Made by a program: the position numbers and the translations under genes. DNA of 64,000 nt from a virus, in the IMG/VR virus record IMGVR_UViG_3300042890_005336, positions 1 through 64,000 of that record; one strand, written 5' to 3'. How positions within the stretch are numbered: position 1 is the stretch's first letter; each line of letters opens with the position of its first letter. The notes beneath the pieces were generated by a model. The model was given only the letters and a program-made list of their open reading frames with translations. It had not been told where the DNA came from and did no database searches. Positions 8,301 to 15,236 of this stretch are shown here, piece by piece.

Positions 8301-8987
8301 TTGACTACCAACTGCAACCCAACTATTATAAAGTGAATCACCTGTACTTAAGAATTGACCTGCTTTGTACCAATATGTATGGAACATGTCAGGATCACCG
8401 TAATCAGTAACACCTGTTACAACAGCATAGTCACCAATATTTCCAATATAAGACTGTGGTTCTTGTGATGAATTTACAGTATCTGCACTACTATCAATAA
8501 CGATTGGAGTTTGTACATCAAAATCAAGTGTTGATTGATTGAATTGGAACATACCCCATGTACTATTTGTTGTATCTAACCAAAATGTTCCATCTGCGGG
8601 ATTTCCTGCAGGGCGACCAATTTGACCAACTAAACTAGCTAAATCAATATCTGCACGTAAAACATAACAAAGATTGGTTGCACCAAGTACACTGTATGCG
8701 GTCATTAAACCATACTCATTTAATTCATAACCTTGAATAGGTGTACCATTGGTGGTTTTATAGAAAAATGGATTTCCATAAAGTGTAACAAGATCACGCT
8801 GACTTGTCACACGGTATAATTTATTTGCATTTGCTGCGGTAGTTGCTACAGCGACCCCTGTGCCCGAAGCATTTGCCTTGTTTTGTGCTGTAGCTACTAA
8901 CAGCATTGGAACTGAATTTGAACCTGCGGGTAAGTACTGACTCTGATCGATGATCGTTACTTCCACGCCTGGGCTAACAAGTGCCAT
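5367..8987 (-). CDS. 18: Tail sheath protein gp18, greatly enlarged
   Basis: The sheath contracts to drive the tube through the cell envelope. The N-terminus (MALVSPGVEVTIIDQSQYLP) and C-terminus (LLADVQSKRGLYDYLVVCDE, then an IDIAIEPVKAVEFIYIPVRI strand) are classic sheath signatures. The C-terminal 350 residues hold the conserved core (PWFAPAGQRRGVV, NPVAFFTNIGLLNFGNK, QQAVRPFIFEPND). The protein has 1206 residues against 659 in T4 gp18. The extra length lies between about residues 120 and 780 and contains three tail-fibre-like motifs (DGTFWLDT near 131, TGSLWIKT near 354, YGDIWIDT near 741) and a Gly/Thr-rich segment near 600. A TTAGGAG ribosome site precedes the ATG. Confidence 0.92.
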   Translation of the reverse strand: MALVSPGVEVTIIDQSQYLPAGSNSVPMLLVATAQNKANASGTGVAVATTAANANKLYRVTSQRDLVTLYGNPFFYKTTNGTPIQGYELNEYGLMTAYSVLGATNLCYVLRADIDLASLVGQIGRPAGNPADGTFWLDTTNSTWGMFQFNQSTLDFDVQTPIVIDSSADTVNSSQEPQSYIGNIGDYAVVTGVTDYGDPDMFHTYWYKAGQFLSTGDSLYNSWVAVGSQDWLSSVPILQGSAVTPGTSYNLTISVTRGAKTFTETFASGIDASTLAAAINAIPDVPLLKAVVVNNRVNIFQRSLYDSTITLSDGASGTHWAQFGFQVGTYNAPTVFYGTNAQQPNWRASATARPTGSLWIKTNSANLGTNLVTSRYVAATDTFVSLACPLYLDDASASADLDSAGGKNIAVNTLYAQYSFGATDNAAPIQLFRRSATGASTFTGTNTSPNFSTGASTFGVYVSMPGSSSLSPRYVVSLPATVAAKGASDFVAAWSAANIPYTTASVSGTGAIVLTHTEGGQILLDDNAYSNSAIDIAGLSLSATTGAPTGSKPGPMSQVTLQTSGPTAGTFTVTGGTGTGATVTGIVYTGYTISSISVSGGTGYVTGDIVTLGGSSLTPYVTSTITAYVTAAGGAIVSLLPYGGQMTPSYMTALSNWQEFSYESNDIRPVTLPTNNTNWYYSVVDEVDIMVNTGTQWVGYRNATYGTNGLWSTTATGTTDPAGPIISASEPTVQSDGTPLVYGDIWIDTSDLENYPVINRWQLVSGLAQWVLLDNTDQVTENGVVFADARWAPNSGVDPVNDAIPTIVSLLSSNYIDLDAPSYSLYPRGTLLFNTRRSGYNVKQFRTNYFTQTNYPNASSYISPTTTPGSLPEFSYTWVTTSGNMTNGAPYMGRKAQRAMVVSAMKAAIDTNQSVREEDTYFNLIATPNYPELQPNMVTLNNDRGQTGYIVGDTPMRLADDANAISAWATNAAGATSTGEDGLVTRDTYMGLYYPSCIGSDLTGAAVALPPSYMLLRTILRNDTIAYPWFAPAGQRRGVVDNATNIGYIDAATGEFVVTKNRLALRNIEYTNFINPVAFFTNIGLLNFGNKNSFDSQSSLDRTNVARLICYLRERLQQAVRPFIFEPNDVITRSQAKAVVQTLLADVQSKRGLYDYLVVCDESNNTPARIDANQLWIDIAIEPVKAVEFIYIPVRILNTGEIAAGV

Positions 8988-9091
8988 ATTATTTCTCCTA
9001 ATGAATAAAAATGAAGCTATACCTCATTAATATTATTTAGGAAATTTACTGAAAAAGACCCTGTAATACACTCTACTAGTAGAGTTGCGCT

Positions 9092-9099
9092 TATAAATA
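9092..9099 (+). promoter_or_regulatory. Perfect T4 late promoter TATAAATA
   Basis: An exact TATAAATA lies 5 bp before ATG 9105. In T4 this element spans about -13 to -6, so transcription would begin at the A of the start codon. The mRNA is predicted to be leaderless. Confidence 0.75.
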
Positions 9100-9104
9100 G
9101 GCAA

Positions 9105-9449
9105 ATGAGACCTATTTGCAAAGTTTGTAACAAAAACCCACGTGCCCCTGCTTATTATAGGAATGGTAAAAGATATTTTAGAGCACGATGTTCTACTTGT
9201 ATTTCAGCTAACAAACAATTACCAAAATCCAAACCTAAATGGGAACTTAAAGGTTATAAAAAGAAAGTAATTTGTGATGTATGTGGGTTTCGTTCGCAAT
9301 ATAATTCACAAATCACAGTATGGCATATTGATGGCAACTTAAACAATACTGAATTAATAAACTTACGCAGTGTATGCTTAAATTGCGTTGAAGTAATTAA
9401 GAGAAAGCAGACACTATGGAAAGTTGGCGATCTTCAAGTAGATTATTAA
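9105..9449 (+). CDS. Zinc-ribbon protein with degenerate HNH-like motif
   Basis: This 114-residue basic protein stands alone on the plus strand among minus-strand genes. C5/C8 with C29/C32 form one zinc ribbon, and C57/C60 with C91/C94 a second. Between the second set lies H74-I-D-G-N followed by N-x-x-x-x-N-L-R, the arrangement of HNH nucleases such as recombination endonuclease VII-like or homing enzymes. The final His of HNH is absent (CLNCVE), so cleavage activity is doubtful. A paralogue of the same length lies at 44302-44646. Its 3' end overlaps the 3' end of the convergent dNMP kinase gene by 53 bp. A DNA-binding or decayed mobile-nuclease role is inferred. Confidence 0.7.
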   Translation: MRPICKVCNKNPRAPAYYRNGKRYFRARCSTCISANKQLPKSKPKWELKGYKKKVICDVCGFRSQYNSQITVWHIDGNLNNTELINLRSVCLNCVEVIKRKQTLWKVGDLQVDY

Positions 9450-10059
9450 TTTTTTGGTGTAATTCATCTATTGTACTATCATTTTCTATAACAACATCAA
9501 AATTTAAACCACAATGACTGTATTCACTAGCATGTACTTTTGCATCTTCTAATTCACGCCTAGCTAATGCCCAACCCATGTGCTTTGGTCCTGAGTTATA
9601 GGCAACGGCTGCTTCATACCATGATGGATCTTGACCACGTTTAACACGTACGACAATACCACCTGATTTATGTATAGCATCTACTTCATTTGCAAATCTA
9701 CAATCAGTGATAACAATACTGTCTTGAGTTTTACTTAATTTACGTTCGACACTAGCAACCCATATTTCATCATGAAAATGATTTCGAAATAATTCTGTGC
9801 CCCAATTTTGTAATATCATTCTTGGTGTAAGATTAGGTATGTTTAAACGGGTTGCCCACCATGGATCAACTTCCTCTCGCCATGCTCTACTTGATTTAGT
9901 AACACCATCAAGCATTTCACGATCCCATCCAAATACTGCTGCTACGGTATCTTTTAAACTTTCAGCAAATGATAAACGTCTAAATCCATGTTCATCAATA
10001 AGATAACTTGCTATGGTGTCTTTACCACTACCAATTAATCCGCATATACCTACAATCAT
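9397..10059 (-). CDS. 1: Deoxynucleoside monophosphate kinase gp1
   Basis: It phosphorylates dNMPs to dNDPs for phage DNA synthesis. The protein begins MIVGICGLIGSGKDT, with a P-loop at residues 7-14, then LSFAESLKDTVAAVFGWDRE, LTPRMILQNWGTELFR and ITDCRFANEVDAI (the TDxR nucleotide-kinase motif). These match T4 gp1-type dNMP kinases. An ATG also exists four codons upstream at 10071, but GGAGGG lies between the two and is well placed for ATG 10059, so I choose the shorter form of 220 residues. The gene end overlaps the convergent zinc-ribbon gene. Confidence 0.85.
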   Translation of the reverse strand: MIVGICGLIGSGKDTIASYLIDEHGFRRLSFAESLKDTVAAVFGWDREMLDGVTKSSRAWREEVDPWWATRLNIPNLTPRMILQNWGTELFRNHFHDEIWVASVERKLSKTQDSIVITDCRFANEVDAIHKSGGIVVRVKRGQDPSWYEAAVAYNSGPKHMGWALARRELEDAKVHASEYSHCGLNFDVVIENDSTIDELHQKINNLLEDRQLSIVSAFS

Positions 10060-10121
10060 AATACCCTCCACATAAACGTATTATGACATATATATTGCAA
10101 AAATAAAGTATATTTGGATTT

Positions 10122-10895
10122 TTATCCTTGTACCCAAGTTAAAGGTTGTGACCAATCAACATAACGCTTGAGTTCGTCGATCAATTCAGCAAAACCTTCC
10201 TTAGCCTCAGCTTTCATTGCTGTGCCATTTAATGTGGTGCCACCCGTAGGTCCTGCAATAGTGCCAAACTTTTCACGTGCTTCACCAATAATCATCTTAC
10301 ACTGACACAGTGTCCAACTAGTTATCCAATTGGCAATAGATGGATCCTTTAACAATGTAATTTCAGGTTTCATATTGTATGTCCATAACAATAACTGTTC
10401 ACCACTGCCCTTAAAATTACGAACAAAACTAATTTCTTTTGTTACAGGATTAAACGTAAAAATAACATAACCACCAAACATACGTGCAGCTAACTCAATA
10501 TAACCTGCATAAAAATCATAAGTAGCTAAACCCCCTGCATAGTTATAATTTAACAAATAAGTATTTAAAATTGCACTAGAAAATGGATCAAATGAAGAAG
10601 CTGCGGGTCCTGTTTCCAACCCAACTGTTCTGCGAAATACTTCACGAACTATAGTAACTTCTTGTGGTAATATGTAAGTATATTGATTATTTTCTACAGT
10701 AAGTAAACTGTATGATTCTTCATACGCATTAGTGGCACGTTGTCTATATGTTGCAATTGCATATTGATATGCTGCTTCATAATGTGCAGGATCAAGTTCT
10801 AAATCAATGATTCCTCCACCTAAACGTAAACGAACATTATTAAATAATGCTTCTTTTTGATCTTGTAATGGAGGTAGTACAGGTGTAACTGACAT
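10122..10895 (-). CDS. 13: Neck protein, gp13-like
   Basis: The 257-residue protein starts with a helical segment (NNVRLRLGGGIIDLELDPAHY then EAAYQYAIATYRQRATNAYE), followed by TYILPQEVTIVREVFRR and a C-terminal helix pair ending in WVQG. This layout is typical of the neck/connector family annotated as gp13 in marine T4-like phages, which sits under the portal and joins head to tail. Length is near T4 gp13/gp14 (309/256 aa). Assignment to gp13 rather than another connector is a family-level judgement. The gene follows a 58-aa zinc-ribbon gene and has an AATAAATA site upstream. Confidence 0.6.
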   Translation of the reverse strand: MSVTPVLPPLQDQKEALFNNVRLRLGGGIIDLELDPAHYEAAYQYAIATYRQRATNAYEESYSLLTVENNQYTYILPQEVTIVREVFRRTVGLETGPAASSFDPFSSAILNTYLLNYNYAGGLATYDFYAGYIELAARMFGGYVIFTFNPVTKEISFVRNFKGSGEQLLLWTYNMKPEITLLKDPSIANWITSWTLCQCKMIIGEAREKFGTIAGPTGGTTLNGTAMKAEAKEGFAELIDELKRYVDWSQPLTWVQG

Positions 10896-10918
10896 AATTT
10901 ACTCTCAGGTTATGAAAG

Positions 10919-10926
10919 TATTTATT
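10919..10926 (-). promoter_or_regulatory. Possible late promoter (AATAAATA)
   Basis: Seven of eight positions match TATAAATA. It overlaps the stop codon of the 58-aa gene and lies 23 bp before ATG 10895 of the neck gene. Confidence 0.45.
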
Positions 10927-11098
10927 CAGTTTCATCCTGTATTTCATATTGATTGCCACAATCAGGACAAATAAAACAACATGCTTGTGAAACATATACA
11001 AATCCATGTATATGTCCACAATCACCTTTTAGTATATCAAATGTAGACCGTTCATTGGTAGTTTGCATAACTTCAATAGATTTTGTAAATAAATTCAC
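10922..11098 (-). CDS. 58-aa zinc-ribbon protein
   Basis: This small gene starts at GTG 11098, which overlaps the TGA stop of the MazG gene in a GTGA arrangement with AAGGTGA upstream, so the two are translationally coupled. The protein starts MNLFTKSIEVMQTTNE and carries C27-G-H29-I-H31, then C40, C41, C44 and C47 (CFICPDCGNQYE). The CPDCG knuckle is a typical zinc ribbon. Function is unknown; a small nucleic-acid-binding or redox role would fit. Confidence 0.7.
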   Translation of the reverse strand: MNLFTKSIEVMQTTNERSTFDILKGDCGHIHGFVYVSQACCFICPDCGNQYEIQDETE

Positions 11099-11535
11099 AG
11101 ATCACCTTCTTTACGATTTTCGCTATACCATGGATCAAATGAACCACTTGGATAACGAGATTGTAATTTAGTAACATTTTCAGCAATTACGTCATTAGGA
11201 TCAAGGTTTAAAGCACGACACATATTAACCCAATACCATATAATATCACCTAATTCACGTTTCATGTGAAATAAATTTTCTTCATTAAGTGGTTTACCCT
11301 GAAAACACATCTTTTTTACAATTTCCATTAACTCACCTGATTCACTACATAGTCCCATTGCTCCTGTAAGCATAAGTGGCACATTTACATCAGGCCCATG
11401 TTGGTTATTTGCAAAATCATAATTACCATCAAGAACATCTAGTCTATTCATAAATGTACTAAGATCATTACTTCCTGCGCTTGTTACTGCTTGAACAAAC
11501 TCGGTATATTTTTTTAAATCAATTTGTTTATTCAT
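11095..11535 (-). CDS. mazG: MazG-like nucleotide pyrophosphohydrolase
   Basis: MazG proteins hydrolyse (d)NTPs, and in phages are linked to nucleotide recycling and ppGpp-related control. The protein has the SESGELMEIVKK helix (E65, E68) and ELGDIIWYW (E94, D97), the metal-binding pattern of the all-alpha NTP pyrophosphatase superfamily. I take the ATG at 11535, since GGAG lies just upstream. An in-frame ATG at 11547 is possible but overlaps the upstream gene further. The start overlaps the 2OG oxygenase gene by 8 bp, so they are one transcription unit. Confidence 0.85.
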   Translation of the reverse strand: MNKQIDLKKYTEFVQAVTSAGSNDLSTFMNRLDVLDGNYDFANNQHGPDVNVPLMLTGAMGLCSESGELMEIVKKMCFQGKPLNEENLFHMKRELGDIIWYWVNMCRALNLDPNDVIAENVTKLQSRYPSGSFDPWYSENRKEGDL

Positions 11536-12139
11536 TCCATGCTCCATACTTAAGCCCCTCTGTACCTAAAGAATTTCTACCGTCCAACATATATTTTGGA
11601 TAAAAAATATTATTTTTATCAATATAGTGTAAAAAAAATTGTGTATGCTGTTTACCAAAGTATTCATTTCTCCAATGCTTCATTTTAGTTCCTTGATAAA
11701 TTAAAGCATCTCCATCATTTAATTCAATTGAAAGAATATCATCTTGTAAGGTATGGAGGTATAAAGGCCAATCAATATCTTCTTTGTTAATACAAACTGA
11801 AACTGAATATTCACAACTTTTACGATCTATGTGTGGCATTAATTTACTGCCATGATAATAAGTCCTATGATAACTATATGACTCAGCTAAGTCTTTTTTT
11901 ACTATTTTTGCAACTTTATCTCGATACGACATTAATAAACTATCAGTGTGAAACCCACCGTACCAAGAAAAACATCGGTCAACTAAGTCATCTTGAAAGG
12001 GGTATGGTTTTTCTTTTGTTATCGGTTTTTCTTTGTACAATCGATCTTCAAAAAGCTTAACGTAATTTTTTAAAAAAATAATCATTTCTTTATTTAAGAA
12101 GTTTCTTACAATTTTATATTTCTGTTCACTGAAAGACAC
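11528..12139 (-). CDS. 2-oxoglutarate/Fe(II)-dependent oxygenase
   Basis: The 203-residue protein shows the HxD iron motif MPHIDR (H103, D105) followed by SVSVCIN. About 50 residues later come GDALIYQGTKMKHW (distal H155) and HTQFFLHYID. This is the double-stranded beta-helix of 2OG-Fe(II) oxygenases, common in marine T4-like phages. The substrate is unknown; protein or nucleobase hydroxylation is possible. The start is a GTG at 12139 with AAAGG upstream, one base past the stop of the preceding gene, which implies translational coupling. Confidence 0.8.
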   Translation of the reverse strand: MSFSEQKYKIVRNFLNKEMIIFLKNYVKLFEDRLYKEKPITKEKPYPFQDDLVDRCFSWYGGFHTDSLLMSYRDKVAKIVKKDLAESYSYHRTYYHGSKLMPHIDRKSCEYSVSVCINKEDIDWPLYLHTLQDDILSIELNDGDALIYQGTKMKHWRNEYFGKQHTQFFLHYIDKNNIFYPKYMLDGRNSLGTEGLKYGAWNE

Positions 12140-12140
12140 G

Positions 12141-13301
12141 TTAAAAAACCTTTAAAATAATTATAGTTTCGCCCATTCTACCACTTGGTTGTGTAAGTAA
12201 CGTTTTAATATCTTTAAAAAACTTTCTAGCTGCAGGTTTTCCGCTACTCATTAACTCTTTCAGTTGTTCTTCAGGTTTACGTAAAGTTTTTGTCCCACTT
12301 TGTACTACATCAAACCCTAGTATCGTATTTCCTTTTACAGTCATTACTTGTGAATGAGCGTCTGCAATGTAATAAGACAATCTACGTTTGGCAGTATCAT
12401 ATACCCATATTTCTGTTGCACCAATTAATTTAGATGGCAAAATGCTGCGTAATCCTAATTTTTCATCTTTTAATTGAAATTTTATATTTTTAGTTTGTTG
12501 TTCAGGACTGAGTATTTTCTTCTTGCGTATTGGTTGCTGTGATTTTTTAATATTAACATAACCATTAATTTCATGAATAATGCTTTCGCAAAACTTAACT
12601 AAATTTTTAATTTGTGTTTTAGTCAAATGTGAATAACCTAGCACTAAATCTTTATCTTTACTATTATAAACAGATTGAAATTCTTCCATTTTTTTCTGCC
12701 ATGTTTCAAGCAGAATCGAGGTATGTTGAGGCAAGATATTTTTTTCAGTCAAAATTCCAACAACATCGGGCAAATTTTGTTTTTTAGTTCTACTTATTAA
12801 GTAATCATCAAATGCACCTTCTAATTCACCACATACTTCATGTGCACGTGTACGCATAATTTCTTGTACATTAGGTTTTACAGCGGTATCTTCTTTTTTA
12901 ATAACTTCAGGTTTAGCAGTAGTTTCTAATAACCGTGTTACTTCATTACTTAATATATGAGATTCGTGTTCTGTTAATTCTAAGCCACGCATGTTCATTC
13001 GTGCTAACCAACATAAGGTTACCATAAATTCATTGTCATGTACACGCCTCATTAGTTTAGCGTGTGAATCTTGCTTCAACCATTCTAAATATTGTGCCAT
13101 CATTTCTTTGGCATCTTTCTTATCAAAGAACCTTGAATACCAAGTAAATGATTTTGCTAATGCACCATCCCGTACATCATCTTCAGGTTGCATAATAAAA
13201 TTTGGTTCATAACCATAATACTTAAGATCTGTATCCTTTGGAACTAAATCTTTAATATTTGAATTTTCGTTTTGTTTCTTGTCTTTCTTAGCCATATCCA
13301 T
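12141..13301 (-). CDS. Unknown 386-aa conserved T4-like phage protein
   Basis: I recognise the general type but no function. It has a Lys-rich N-terminus, an acidic WYSRFFDKKDAKEMMAQYLE helix, a FMVTLCWLARMNMRGLELTE helix, a central helical part, and a basic C-terminal domain with KLGLRSILPSKLIGATEIWV and SYYIADAHSQ strands. There are no catalytic motifs, signal peptide or membrane spans. It heads the operon with the 2OG oxygenase, MazG and neck genes. The alternative start two codons downstream (MAKKDKKQ) is equally plausible. Confidence 0.65.
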   Translation of the reverse strand: MDMAKKDKKQNENSNIKDLVPKDTDLKYYGYEPNFIMQPEDDVRDGALAKSFTWYSRFFDKKDAKEMMAQYLEWLKQDSHAKLMRRVHDNEFMVTLCWLARMNMRGLELTEHESHILSNEVTRLLETTAKPEVIKKEDTAVKPNVQEIMRTRAHEVCGELEGAFDDYLISRTKKQNLPDVVGILTEKNILPQHTSILLETWQKKMEEFQSVYNSKDKDLVLGYSHLTKTQIKNLVKFCESIIHEINGYVNIKKSQQPIRKKKILSPEQQTKNIKFQLKDEKLGLRSILPSKLIGATEIWVYDTAKRRLSYYIADAHSQVMTVKGNTILGFDVVQSGTKTLRKPEEQLKELMSSGKPAARKFFKDIKTLLTQPSGRMGETIIILKVF

Positions 13302-13345
13302 AACCCAACTGTACCTTATTTACAATAGAACCACAAAAACTTTCA

Positions 13346-13353
13346 GATAAATA
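13346..13353 (+). promoter_or_regulatory. T4-type late promoter (GATAAATA)
   Basis: It lies 8 bp before ATG 13362 and would give an mRNA with about 3 nt of leader. A second, imperfect TATAAATC follows directly. Confidence 0.65.
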
Positions 13354-13361
13354 TATAAATC

Positions 13362-15227
13362 ATGCCAAAATTAAGTCTGTGGAGATCACAAAAATCTAAC
13401 GATTACCGTTTCTTTGATAAAACAATCAGAGAAATGTATACCGTTGGTGCAACTGATATATATGTTCACAAATACATTGGATCAAATAATACACCAAATA
13501 ATGACCTTACCACACCTGTTTATGATCAGTTAAACCCAACCAATATACAAGATTTAATGTGGTTGGAAAATCGTGACAGAAAATATGATCCTAACATATA
13601 TCGCATCAGAATGCATTATAATGTTTCTAATATTGATTTTGATTTAAGTCAATTTGGTTTATTCTTAAGTAATGACACCATATTTTTAACGGTTCACTAC
13701 AATGATATGATTGACATATTAGGTAGAAAATTAATGGTAGGTGATGTTTTAGAACTACCTCATTTACTTGATTATCATCCATTAAATGAATCAATACCTA
13801 CTGCACTACGTCGATTTTATCAAGTTACTGATGGTAACTTTGCTAGTGAAGGATTTAGTCAAACATGGTTTCCTCACTTATGGCGATTAAAAGCTGAACC
13901 GCTTGTTGACAGTCAAGAATTTGCTGATATTTTACGTCAACCTACTAATACAGATAATTACTTAGGTGATTGGGATCCTACCCAATCCTACGAACCAGGC
14001 TACACTGTTCTTTATGGCGATAAAATTTATACACCTAAACAACCTGTGCCACCAAATATAGCACCACCTGACCCTGCATATTGGGAACTAAGTACACAAC
14101 AACAATTAAATGACATTTTGAGCACATACAACAAAAATATTGAAATTAATAACACTAATCTTGCAGAAGCAGCAAGACTTGTACCTAAAGGTGGGTACAA
14201 TCATGATCAGCTATATGTCGTGCCAACCACCAATGACGGACAACCTGCACCACCTGTAAATATTATTGTTGGTGCTGATTCTCCAACACCGCTTAGAGGA
14301 ACAATCAGTTATATAACTAACAATCCCGTTGTTATTATTGGTGCTGCAGCACGTGAGGCTATGAAAAAGTTTGCACTTGATGCTAGTATGGATATAACGC
14401 TTGACCAATTTATCAGTATGTCATTGCAAGCTGTTGAATTAGAGCCTGAAAGAACTGACAATCAAAGTGGTCCTATGGTAGGAGAAGTAATTCTTACCGC
14501 ACAATCCCTAGGACCTGTTACAGGACCGTATGGAACTGCAGACAATACCTATGCTAACGCAGATCAATACGTGTGGTTTAATGTTAAGGCATTAGGTCCA
14601 ACTAACGTGCGTGGTTCCTATATATTGACCATTGAAAATACTGAACGTGATTTAAATGATTTATTATTAATGAGTGCTGAGGGTGCTTTAGTAAACCCAT
14701 TTTTACCAAATACTAGAATTACAAATGTGATTAGTACATCAATGGTTGAACTAAATCAACCTATACAAAATGAAATTGCAGACGGACAGATTATTGTAGT
14801 GTCGAGTAATTTTGATCGTATTATAACCCAAGAAATGGATTATCGTGCTGACGCAGATCCTAGATTTCATTTTATTAGACGCACATCACCAAAATCTTTT
14901 GGGTATATTAGTGGTTATTTAGCGGGTGATGGTACAGCACCTAATGGTGAAGCCACACAAGCGGGTATTATGTTCCCTGCAAGTCCCAATGTTGGTGATT
15001 ATTTTCTTAGAATTGATTATCTACCACAAAAATTATTCAGATTTGATGGGGTATTATGGGTTGAAATTAGTCAAAACGTACGTACTGCAACAGGATTTAC
15101 ATTAGATGATCGTTCACAATTAAGTTCGTTTATAAATAACGATTCAGTAGTACAAACAACTGATGGAACGTTGATACCAAGTCGCCAATCATTAAGTAAT
15201 GCGCTTAGTATACAACCTGATCAATAG
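13362..15227 (+). CDS. Neck protein gp14-like, with C-terminal extension
   Basis: The first 195 residues resemble the gp14 neck family: LDKTI-type start (NDYRFFDKTIREMYTVGATD), LSQFGLFLSNDTIFLTVH, GDVLELPHLLDY, a TALRRFYQVTD strand, then FPHLWRLKAEPLVDSQEF. This is followed near residues 205-245 by WDPTQSYEPGYTVLYGDK and a closing YWEL, similar to the chitin-binding type 3 (CBM5/12) module. A further 370-residue region ends with the fibre-like QKLFRFDGVLWVEI. At 621 residues it far exceeds T4 gp14 (256). It begins a plus-strand operon with the gp15-like protein, supporting a neck role. Confidence 0.55.
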   Translation: MPKLSLWRSQKSNDYRFFDKTIREMYTVGATDIYVHKYIGSNNTPNNDLTTPVYDQLNPTNIQDLMWLENRDRKYDPNIYRIRMHYNVSNIDFDLSQFGLFLSNDTIFLTVHYNDMIDILGRKLMVGDVLELPHLLDYHPLNESIPTALRRFYQVTDGNFASEGFSQTWFPHLWRLKAEPLVDSQEFADILRQPTNTDNYLGDWDPTQSYEPGYTVLYGDKIYTPKQPVPPNIAPPDPAYWELSTQQQLNDILSTYNKNIEINNTNLAEAARLVPKGGYNHDQLYVVPTTNDGQPAPPVNIIVGADSPTPLRGTISYITNNPVVIIGAAAREAMKKFALDASMDITLDQFISMSLQAVELEPERTDNQSGPMVGEVILTAQSLGPVTGPYGTADNTYANADQYVWFNVKALGPTNVRGSYILTIENTERDLNDLLLMSAEGALVNPFLPNTRITNVISTSMVELNQPIQNEIADGQIIVVSSNFDRIITQEMDYRADADPRFHFIRRTSPKSFGYISGYLAGDGTAPNGEATQAGIMFPASPNVGDYFLRIDYLPQKLFRFDGVLWVEISQNVRTATGFTLDDRSQLSSFINNDSVVQTTDGTLIPSRQSLSNALSIQPDQ

Positions 15228-15236
15228 GATTTAAAC

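Noticed and set aside
10840-11025. 61-codon minus-strand frame between the neck and MazG genes
   Set aside because: The frame for the 58-aa zinc-ribbon protein (10922-11098) has a coupled GTG start and Cys knuckles, and covers the same region in a different frame.
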